Positions 1 to 5,200 of a stretch of 7,753 nt of DNA are shown piece after piece. Positions within the stretch are counted from its first letter, which is position 1. Every line of letters begins with the position of its first letter. Both the position numbers and the translations under genes were made by a program. The stretch is from CAYOVG01 sp964407285. Its GTDB lineage: Bacteria; Desulfobacterota; Syntrophobacteria; Syntrophobacterales; Syntrophobacteraceae. Location of the stretch: assembly GCA_964407285.1 (NCBI GenBank), contig CAYOVG010000333.1, positions 1-7,753 of the forward strand. Reading direction: 5' to 3'. The notes beneath the pieces are model-generated. The model was not told the DNA's origin. It saw only the letters and a program-made list of their open reading frames with translations, and did no database searches.

Positions 1-2831
1 ATACCCACCCGGTCGAAAACCCCGGCGGACGCCGGGAGCCTTTCATCCGCGGGCTCCTCACCGGTATGCGGTTTGTGCGGCTTATGCGGCTCGCGCGGTT
101 CGGGTCCGGCGCAGGGGGCCGTGCAAGGATGCAATCGTCCGCAAACCCACCGTTCCACGGCCTGGGCCAGCGCTCTCGGATCGACGGGCTTGGTCACGTA
201 GTCGTTCATTCCCGCCTCGATGCACATGTCCCGGTCTCCCTTCATGGCGTTGGCCGTAAGCGCGATGATCGGAATCTCGCGGTTGTGGACTTTGGATTCC
301 GGGCTTCTGATCCGGCGCGTGGCTTCGAGACCGTCCATGACGGGCATCCGGCAGTCCATGATGACGAGATCGTAGGGCGCCAGTTCCAGGGCCTTGACCG
401 CTTCCTCGCCGTTGGAGACGGCATCGGCCTGGTATCCGAGCTTATCGAGAATGTTCAGCGCGACTTTCTGGTTGGGAGTGTTGTCCTCCGCAAGGAGTAT
501 GCGGATTCCGCGTCGCTCATGCGCGTCGGGGGAATGGAGGGCGGCGGTGATGCGCCGGTCCGCATTCGCCGGCGGGCTTACAGCCGCGCCGAGGACGGTC
601 ATGAGACAATCCATGAGTTGAGACGGCTTGACGGGTTTGTTCAGGCAGGCCGCAAAACCGGTTTCCTTGAGACGACCGGCGTCGCTCAGTCGTCCCGCGG
701 ACGTCATGACGATGAGAATGGTGTCGCGCAGCGCGGGATCTTCCTTTATCCGCCTCCCCAGTTCCTCGCCCCCCATTTCGGGCATCCGCATGTCCAGGAT
801 GGCGACCCGAAACGGGTCCGGACCATTCTTCGCGCTCCTTAGCGCCTCGAGGGCGGAACGGCCGTCCCGCGCCTCGGCGAACCGGCAGTTCCAGGAAGAC
901 AGAAGCGAAGTCAGCAGGCGGCGGTTTGTGGCGTTGTCGTCCGCCACCAGTATCCTATGATCCGCAATGCCGGGAAGATGCGGCGCCGAACGTTCGGGAA
1001 CGAGAAGCTGTTTTGCGAACTTCGCGGTGAACCAGAAGGTAGAGCCTTTTCCCTCGACGCTTTCGACCCCGATCCGGCCTCCCATGAGTTCGGCCAGCAG
1101 TTTCGAGATGGAGAGCCCCAGCCCCGTTCCTCCATACGATCTTGCAATGGAGACGTCCGCCTGGCTGAACGGTTCGAAGAGCTCTCCGAGCTTGTGGGAC
1201 GGAATGCCCACGCCCGTGTCGGAGACGACGAACCGGAAAACGGCTTCCTTCTCGTCTTCGGCGTCCAGGCTCACGTGCAGGCTGACCTCCCCGCGGGAAG
1301 TGAACTTGATGGCGTTGCCCAGGAGGTTGAGCAGCACCTGGCGGAGTCTGCCGGGGTCTCCGGTCAGCAGTAACGGCGCCGCCGGGTCCGCCATGCAGAC
1401 GAATTCAAGCCCCTTCTCGTCCGCGCGAAGGGCCAGCAGGTCGCAGATGTCCTCGATGACGGCCCGAAGATCGAAGTCGAGAATCTCCAGATCGAGCTTG
1501 CCCGCCTCGACCTTGGAAAAGTCCAGAATATCGTTGATGATGCCCAGGAGTATTTCAGCGCTGGTCCGGGCGGTCTGTGCAAACTCCCGCTGTTCGGCCG
1601 TGAGGCCGGTGTCGAGCAGCAGTCCGGTCATGCCGATCACCGCGTTCAAAGGCGTTCGGATCTCGTGGCTCATATTGGCCAGGAAAACCGACTTGGCCGC
1701 ATTGGCCGCTTCCGCCCTTCGGGCCATCTCCCCGGCCTGCGCCAGGGCCTCCTGCAACCGGGCGTTGGCGCGCGCGAGTTCGTCCATTGCGACCCGCAGC
1801 ACCTCTTCCGCCCGCTTCCGGTCGGAGATGTCCACCAGCGTCGTAAGGATCACCTTCTCATCCCTTACGGACAGGACCTGCGCCGATAGCTGCGCCACGA
1901 AGATCTCCCCGGACTTTTTCAGGAACTCCTGCTCCCATCCGCGTAGCGAGTCATTTTCCTGCAGTTCTCGAACGAAACGGGACGCATCCCCGGCGCTCGG
2001 CCAGATGGGCATTCTCCTGGCGGACCGGCCGATCGCCTCATCCCGGCTGTAGCCGGTCAGCTCCACCCAGGTATCGTTCACTTCCATGAACAGACCGTCT
2101 TCGAGACGGGTCAACACAATCGCCGCCGGATTGTTGGAAAAGGCCTTGGAAAACATCTCTTCCCGGTTCCGCACATCCTGGAGCAACCGCCTGTTGACCA
2201 TGATGGTGAGGCTGATCGTCAGGCAGATATTCAACACGATGTGCATGAGGGGGGCGACGGCGTCCACCGCGCCCGTCCGGAGGACCTCCCGCGACGCGGG
2301 CGGGTGTAAAAAATGGAAGGCGATCGTAGCCAGGTTCAGGAGAACGTACCCGATCATCACGCCCCCGGCAATGTGAGTCGCCTTGCGCATGTCGCGATCG
2401 ACTTTGTACAGGAGCAGCCAGGCCGTCTGGGATGCGACGATCGTCATAAGGGAGGACATTACGACAAGCTGCGCGCCCATGTCCGGTTGGAAATACGTGA
2501 AGTAGGATACGAGGCCCGCGACCGCGCAGAGAAGGAATGGATGATGCGCCCTCGGCCCCTCGACGCCGAAGAAACGTTCCAGCCCGAGAAGGAGCGTTAC
2601 CGCCCCGGATGACATGACGACGCTCGAACAAACTATCGATAGGAAGTCCGGCGCGACGCCCCGCAGGAGCAGCAGAACCAGGCCGGTCACCTGCATGGCG
2701 ATGGAGCAGAGCCACATGAACATGCCGTCGTAGCGTTTGCGGTTCTGGACCCAAACGGTGGCGATGCTCAGGGCGTTGACCGTGCAGATGACGAGGTTCA
2801 GCACGAGCAGGGTTTGGACGTCGAGGTGCAT
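1..2831 (-). CDS. Membrane hybrid sensor histidine kinase, 7TM-PAS-HisKA-HATPase-REC-REC (3' end off window)
   Basis: This is a phosphorelay sensor kinase at the inner membrane. The frame is open for 943 codons from ATG 2831 to the left edge. Seven hydrophobic spans lie at about residues 5-28, 37-56, 62-84, 98-114, 119-142, 152-176 and 188-212. A PAS domain follows at about 222-343, ending in DISDRKRAEE, then a coiled coil at 344-378. HisKA carries the phospho-accepting His389 in SHEIRTPLN. HATPase_c shows an N-box (Asn506 in NLLGNAIKFT), a G1 box (Asp538 in DTGVGIP) and a G2 box (GGTGLGLSI from 567). Receiver 1 has Asp631/Asp632, phospho-Asp680 and Lys732. Receiver 2 has Glu782/Asp783, phospho-Asp826 (IMDCRMPVMDG) and Lys881. 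All catalytic residues are intact. After a Lys/His/Pro linker the last residues, ending AGVFDRVG, resemble the lead-in to an Hpt domain, which I infer lies outside the window. The start is supported by GAGAGAG about 7 nt upstream and by an in-frame TAG at 2879-2877 with no earlier ATG. The signal sensed is unknown. Confidence 0.95.
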   Translation of the reverse strand, partial: MHLDVQTLLVLNLVICTVNALSIATVWVQNRKRYDGMFMWLCSIAMQVTGLVLLLLRGVAPDFLSIVCSSVVMSSGAVTLLLGLERFFGVEGPRAHHPFLLCAVAGLVSYFTYFQPDMGAQLVVMSSLMTIVASQTAWLLLYKVDRDMRKATHIAGGVMIGYVLLNLATIAFHFLHPPASREVLRTGAVDAVAPLMHIVLNICLTISLTIMVNRRLLQDVRNREEMFSKAFSNNPAAIVLTRLEDGLFMEVNDTWVELTGYSRDEAIGRSARRMPIWPSAGDASRFVRELQENDSLRGWEQEFLKKSGEIFVAQLSAQVLSVRDEKVILTTLVDISDRKRAEEVLRVAMDELARANARLQEALAQAGEMARRAEAANAAKSVFLANMSHEIRTPLNAVIGMTGLLLDTGLTAEQREFAQTARTSAEILLGIINDILDFSKVEAGKLDLEILDFDLRAVIEDICDLLALRADEKGLEFVCMADPAAPLLLTGDPGRLRQVLLNLLGNAIKFTSRGEVSLHVSLDAEDEKEAVFRFVVSDTGVGIPSHKLGELFEPFSQADVSIARSYGGTGLGLSISKLLAELMGGRIGVESVEGKGSTFWFTAKFAKQLLVPERSAPHLPGIADHRILVADDNATNRRLLTSLLSSWNCRFAEARDGRSALEALRSAKNGPDPFRVAILDMRMPEMGGEELGRRIKEDPALRDTILIVMTSAGRLSDAGRLKETGFAACLNKPVKPSQLMDCLMTVLGAAVSPPANADRRITAALHSPDAHERRGIRILLAEDNTPNQKVALNILDKLGYQADAVSNGEEAVKALELAPYDLVIMDCRMPVMDGLEATRRIRSPESKVHNREIPIIALTANAMKGDRDMCIEAGMNDYVTKPVDPRALAQAVERWVCGRLHPCTAPCAGPEPREPHKPHKPHTGEEPADERLPASAGVFDRVG
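65..100 (-). repeat. Four degenerate 9-bp repeats encoding an (E/K)-P-(H/R) linker
   Basis: On the plus strand, 65-73, 74-82, 83-91 and 92-100 read TATGCGGTT, TGTGCGGCT, TATGCGGCT and CGCGCGGTT. On the coding (minus) strand they give residues 911-922 of the kinase as EPR-EPH-KPH-KPH. The position, between receiver 2 and the end of the frame, fits a flexible interdomain linker. Copy number may vary between strains because the unit is a multiple of three. Confidence 0.7.
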
Positions 2832-3261
2832 ATGCCGCTCTCTCGGAGTCTGATCGGAAATCTCGTGATTCTTTCTCTAAATCCTTTGCAAGATGATGTT
2901 TATATGAAAATGCGCTCGAAGTACAGGGCGAAACATTTCGAACGGCTTCCTCCCATGCCGGGCGGGCGTGAGGCCGGTCTGCGGCAGGATGTCTCCGAAT
3001 GGTCGGTGATTGCGGGGAAGATGATCCCGTGGTCCGGTAGTGGGAAAGGCCGGCTCCAAGCGGGGAGGCTTCCGGAACCGCGTCGGAGACGCCGGACGAA
3101 TCCATTGACCGTGGCCGGTCGGGACCTTACAGTATACTAATGGCGTTTTCTGTTTCGCATGGTAAATGTCTGTATTTACGGACAGGGGGATTCCTCCGTC
3201 GAGGGAGGGAGACCGCGCCGGGGTTTCGGATACGTCCTCCCGGCAAATAAAGGAGTATGTT
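2832..3261. other. Intergenic region between divergent genes, no convincing gene
   Basis: This 430-bp stretch separates the leftward kinase gene from the rightward 54-residue gene and should hold both promoters. For the kinase the only visible candidate is TATAAA (minus strand, 2904-2899), with a poor -35 (CTGTAC, 16 bp upstream); I rate it weak. The rightward promoter is listed separately. Open frames here lack ribosome binding sites and have Arg/Pro-rich composition, so I call none. Confidence 0.55.
3105..3133 (+). promoter_or_regulatory. Candidate sigma70 promoter for the 54-residue Cys protein
   Basis: TTGACC (3105-3110, five of six consensus bases) is followed after 17 bp by TACAGT (3128-3133, four of six). 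The better-looking TATACT at 3133-3138 is 22 bp from the -35 and so is less likely to pair with it. The start codon is about 120 nt downstream at 3262, which leaves a fairly long leader. Confidence 0.4.
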
Positions 3262-3426
3262 ATGGAAGAGAAAGATTCGAGTGTTTTGAAGCCCATGGAC
3301 GAAAACAGGGGTTGCAGATATCAGGGGAATGTGTACTCCCATGGTTCGGAGTTTTGCATCGACATCTACTGCTTCCGTTGCATGAACGGGGAACTGCATC
3401 CCTATTCCGGCGTGTTTCCCGGGTGA
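3262..3426 (+). CDS. Small Cys-containing hypothetical protein, 54 aa
   Basis: The start is ATG 3262, preceded by AGGAG at 3251-3255 with a 6-nt gap. The frame is open further upstream, but no other start has a comparable site. The product has no signal peptide or membrane span. Four cysteines (C18, C32, C37, C40) sit in the pattern C-R-Y-Q-G-x3-S-x-G-S-x2-C-x4-C-x2-C-x-N-G. This recalls small bacterial proteins with a C-x-Y-x-G-x2-Y-S-x-G-x2-x-C core (DUF1496-like in appearance) and, more loosely, the VWC pattern; I cannot confirm either family. The cysteines could bind metal or form disulphides. It looks monocistronic: the upstream gene diverges and the next gene downstream converges. Function unknown. 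Confidence 0.65.
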   Translation: MEEKDSSVLKPMDENRGCRYQGNVYSHGSEFCIDIYCFRCMNGELHPYSGVFPG

Positions 3427-3673
3427 TGCTCCGAACGGATGCCGTCAACTCGGGTAAAAGGTAGGGAAGAACGAAACGAGGCCGAAGCATGGATTCTCTC
3501 GGGCTGTTATGACGGTCCCGAAAACGGAAGAGGGTTGAGGAAGATGATTCCTCAACCCTCCGGACCGATACGACCGGTTATCCATGCTTACAACCGGCGC
3601 AAGGCAGGGAACATCTTTCGAATATGCGCTCCGCGGGTTCGGACCGGAGTGATCCCCCACGGACGTACAGGCC
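3427..3673. other. Intergenic region between convergent small genes
   Basis: These 247 bp hold no supported gene. They contain the perfect 13-bp hairpin listed separately and a second, smaller inverted repeat, CCGGTT (3574-3579) with AACCGG (3592-3597). A plus-strand open frame crosses the region but has no ribosome binding site and runs antisense to the zinc-ribbon gene. Confidence 0.5.
3530..3560. terminator. Perfect 13-bp hairpin, possible bidirectional terminator
   Basis: GAGGGTTGAGGAA (3530-3542) and TTCCTCAACCCTC (3548-3560) are exact reverse complements around a 5-nt loop, GATGA. The hairpin lies between two convergent genes, as a shared terminator would. There is no T-tract on the plus side. 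On the minus side CTTCCGTTTTC follows, which is only mildly T-rich. A stabilising 3' hairpin or a protein-binding palindrome is also possible. Confidence 0.5.
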
Positions 3674-3829
3674 TTATCCCTGAAGGAAAAATCTGTACTC
3701 CCTTCCACAGTCCGCGCATTCGAGCAGGCAATGTTCCCCTACATCGACAGCCAGAACGGTGCGTTTTCCGCAAACGTCACATCGCCTGGCCACTGGAAAT
3801 CCTGTCGTAGTTTTACTGATATTGTTCAT
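3674..3829 (-). CDS. Small zinc-ribbon protein, 51 aa
   Basis: Read leftwards from ATG 3829 to TAA at 3674. Two cysteine knuckles are spaced as in a treble-clef or zinc-ribbon fold: C17-D-V-C20-G, then C34-x3-C38-A-D-C41-G. The C17/C20 and C38/C41 pairs (CxxCG...CxxCG) most likely bind one zinc; C34 is extra. The N-terminal 16 residues are polar, and the C-terminus is short and aromatic (REYRFFLQG). There is no signal peptide, so it should be cytosolic. GAGGT (3844-3840) lies 10 nt before the start, a modest ribosome binding site. A strong promoter lies about 140 nt upstream on the same strand. Zinc ribbons this small often contact nucleic acid or protein, but nothing here fixes a role. It could also be a rubredoxin-like metal site. 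The knuckle pattern makes me fairly sure it is real despite its size. Confidence 0.75.
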   Translation of the reverse strand: MNNISKTTTGFPVARRCDVCGKRTVLAVDVGEHCLLECADCGREYRFFLQG

Positions 3830-3859
3830 GGCCCGGATTACCTCGCAGCACGATCACAC

Positions 3860-3940
3860 TTAATGAAAAGATGAAAGACCCATCACCGGTCCCGCATGCC
3901 GGGCGTTCACCGTCATGCAGTTCATCGTCCGGCGCCCCAT
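3860..3940 (-). other. Short ORF (26 codons) and inverted repeats in the leader of the zinc-ribbon gene
   Basis: Between the promoter at 4000-3972 and the zinc-ribbon start, an ATG at 3940 opens a 26-codon frame. It begins MGRRTMNCMTVN, ends GLSSFH, and stops 30 nt before ATG 3829. No good ribosome binding site precedes it, so translation is doubtful. The same stretch contains nested inverted repeats, CCCAT (3879-3883) with ATGGG (3939-3943) and GGGCG (3901-3905) with CGCCC (3933-3937). Competing pairings are GCATG (3894-3898) with CATGC (3914-3918) and GCCGG (3898-3902) with CCGGC (3929-3933). This could be a structured leader or a small RNA. I do not recognise a known riboswitch. Confidence 0.35.
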
Positions 3941-3971
3941 GGGCACAGAACGCCAGAAGTTACATATATTA

Positions 3972-4000
3972 ATTATAACTACTATTTGGCGTTAACTCAA
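3972..4000 (-). promoter_or_regulatory. Strong sigma70 promoter, TTGAGT-N17-TATAAT
   Basis: On the minus strand TTGAGT (4000-3995) is followed after exactly 17 bp by a perfect TATAAT (3977-3972), in a locally AT-rich patch of otherwise GC-rich DNA. Transcription would start near 3965-3963 and run leftward into the zinc-ribbon gene, with a leader of about 135 nt. Confidence 0.75.
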
Positions 4001-4055
4001 GAAGAGTTTAAGCTGGAAGACGAATGGCGATGAATGAATGGACGGGCGGGGCGCC

Positions 4056-4078
4056 GGCATCGATAGTCTTTTGATGCC
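4056..4078. repeat. 6-bp inverted repeat just past the 92-residue gene
   Basis: GGCATC (4056-4061) pairs with GATGCC (4073-4078) around an 11-nt loop, starting 4 nt after the stop codon of the leftward gene. No T-run follows on the minus strand, so it is a weak terminator candidate at best. Confidence 0.3.
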
Positions 4079-4082
4079 CTCC

Positions 4083-4361
4083 TCATGCTCTTTCGAAGAA
4101 CTGGCTCAACACCGGAATATTTCCGTCCGCAACAATGGCGTCGACGGCTTCCTGCTCCTCCCTGGTGAGACTTTTCTGAAAGCGCTTGCACTTGCAGGGA
4201 TACACCAGGATCTTGGGTGTTGTGATATCTTCCATCAGGAGTTTACCCGTTATGGGTTCCCTGGAACTCCTCAGGTACCGGTCACCGGATACCTTCATCA
4301 TGATTTCCGGGTCTCCGGTCAACCGGAAACATTCACCGGGTTTCAACTCTTTGAACTGCAT
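4083..4361 (-). CDS. Conserved-looking hypothetical protein, 92 aa
   Basis: I place the start at ATG 4361 because AGAGGA lies 7 nt before it. An in-frame ATG at 4385 would add 8 residues but has no ribosome binding site. The product is soluble, with no signal peptide. The N-terminal half, MQFKELKPGECFRLTG followed by MMKVSGDRYLR, has the look of small bacterial proteins built on a 'F-x-x-L-x-x-G-x-x-F-R ... K-x-S-x-x-x-Y-L' beta-rich core. I recognise the style but no named family. A CKC motif (C56, C58) precedes a Glu-rich helix (65-78). It stops 83 bp before the next leftward promoter, so it is probably a separate transcript. A weak promoter candidate upstream is TTGTGG-N16-GCTAAT, near 4462-4417. 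Function unknown. Confidence 0.7.
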   Translation of the reverse strand: MQFKELKPGECFRLTGDPEIMMKVSGDRYLRSSREPITGKLLMEDITTPKILVYPCKCKRFQKSLTREEQEAVDAIVADGNIPVLSQFFERA

Positions 4362-4528
4362 GGATGCATCCTCTCTTAAAGACAATATGAAGCAATCAGA
4401 TCAAAGGTCTTTCAGATTAGCACATATGGACATCCGGCCACAACAATTCTTTCGCTTCGGGATGGAAACCTGATATTTCGGGAATACCGGTAACGGTCCG
4501 TAGACCGACGGCCGGGCTGCGTGAAGGC

Positions 4529-4556
4529 TTGAAACAGCGGCGTGAAATAGTATAAT
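4529..4556 (+). promoter_or_regulatory. Strong sigma70 promoter, TTGAAA-N16-TATAAT
   Basis: TTGAAA (4529-4534, five of six) and a perfect TATAAT (4551-4556) are 16 bp apart. The predicted start is near 4563, about 73 nt before the DUF4124 gene at 4636. No other rightward gene lies between. Confidence 0.75.
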
Positions 4557-4635
4557 CCATCCGTGCGGGTTCTGTGTATCCCCGGGCTATTCGGCCGCTC
4601 CTATAAATGCATCCCGTCCCTTACAGGAGATTGTT

Positions 4636-5001
4636 ATGCTGCGACTGAGCGCATTCGTGCTTGTGGTGACTTCGCTTCTATGCCTCGAAGATGCGGAAGC
4701 CCGAAAGGTATACCTGTGGAAGGATGCTCGAGGGGTACCGCATATTTCCGACATACCTCCCAAAAATATGGATGACGTGAGAGACTTGAAGCAGATGGAA
4801 TACCAGGATCGCCGGGAGAAAGCGGAACCTGCCGGGATTGCCGTCAATGCCCCGGATGGCGTTCTGCGGCCCGAGGGCGAAGATCCCCTGAAGCAGGTCG
4901 AGTCGATTCAGAACCCGGTAATGGACAAGGAAATCGAGGCCGAAATCAATCGGATCAAGAGCAGGCTGGACGATGCCCGGAGCAAGGAAGCCGCCAGGTG
5001 A
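4636..5001 (+). CDS. Exported DUF4124-domain protein, 121 aa
   Basis: ATG 4636 follows AGGAG (4625-4629) with a 6-nt gap and is the downstream target of the promoter at 4529-4556. Residues 1-22 form a Sec signal peptide: MLR, a hydrophobic core at 4-17, then A-E-A with predicted cleavage before R23. Cys16 is not in a proper lipobox, because the residue before it is Leu. The mature N-terminus, KVYLWKDARGVPHISDIPP (24-42), matches the DUF4124 pattern (Y-x-W-x-D-x-x-G-x-x-H-x-S-D-x-P-P), a short beta motif found in many proteobacterial periplasmic proteins. The rest is charged and ends in a probable coiled coil (about 96-121, rich in E, K, R and D). The product should act in the periplasm or envelope, but no molecular role is known for the domain. 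The acidic E18-D19 just before the cleavage site is slightly unusual. Confidence 0.85.
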   Translation: MLRLSAFVLVVTSLLCLEDAEARKVYLWKDARGVPHISDIPPKNMDDVRDLKQMEYQDRREKAEPAGIAVNAPDGVLRPEGEDPLKQVESIQNPVMDKEIEAEINRIKSRLDDARSKEAAR

Positions 5002-5004
5002 GGC

Positions 5005-5059
5005 GCGCGTTGCGCGTTGCGGGTTGGGAGTTGCGGGGTTTCGGGTTGTGTTGCGGGTA
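5005..5059. repeat. Degenerate heptamer tandem repeat (GCGSGTT)
   Basis: Directly after the DUF4124 stop codon the sequence runs GCGCGTT, GCGCGTT, GCGGGTT, GGGAGTT, then a drifting GCGGGGTTT, CGGGTT, GTGTT, GCGGGTA. The first four units are exactly 7 bp. It is noncoding and strand-biased (G/T only apart from C in GC steps). Replication slippage is the likely origin. Confidence 0.6.
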
Positions 5060-5119
5060 TGGGGAGTCGCAAGGCCGCGGGCGATTTCCACTATTCATGG
5101 ATGCCCCTTCGCGAATAGC

Positions 5120-5134
5120 GATTTATATTAAATC
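5120..5134. promoter_or_regulatory. 15-bp palindrome upstream of the permease, possible operator
   Basis: GATTTA (5120-5125) and TAAATC (5129-5134) are exact inverted repeats around TAT. The site is AT-rich in GC-rich surroundings and lies 66 bp before the permease start. It overlaps a possible -10 (TATATT, 5124-5129), for which I see no good -35. The arrangement suits a repressor operator. No regulator can be named. Confidence 0.35.
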
Positions 5135-5200
5135 CAGTGTCGGGAAGCCGTGAAGTGAACCTGCCGGACGGGGAATGTCCCGAGGGGAGACCGATTCGCA

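Noticed and set aside
967..2052. A 361-codon plus-strand open frame
   Set aside because: It lies wholly antisense to the kinase core, with Ser/Arg-rich composition. The minus strand carries the H, N, G1 and G2 boxes in order.
2038..3105. A 355-codon minus-strand open frame overlapping the kinase start
   Set aside because: It is a shadow of the kinase frame. The kinase frame shows clear TM and PAS content and a ribosome binding site, while this one is Arg/Pro/Ser-rich with no domain.
3105..3138. TTGACC paired with TATACT as a promoter
   Set aside because: The spacing is 22 bp, too long for sigma70. TACAGT at 17 bp is the better partner.
2814..3140. A 108-codon plus-strand open frame opposite the kinase start
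   Set aside because: It overlaps the kinase start region, has no ribosome binding site and shows no recognisable motif.
3439..3810. A 123-codon plus-strand open frame
   Set aside because: There is no ribosome binding site and composition is biased to Arg/Pro. It crosses the hairpin and runs antisense to the zinc-ribbon gene, whose cysteine spacing is far more convincing.
3830..3971. A known riboswitch (for example c-di-GMP type I) in the zinc-ribbon leader
   Set aside because: The conserved core sequences of that class are absent. Only unspecific inverted repeats are seen.
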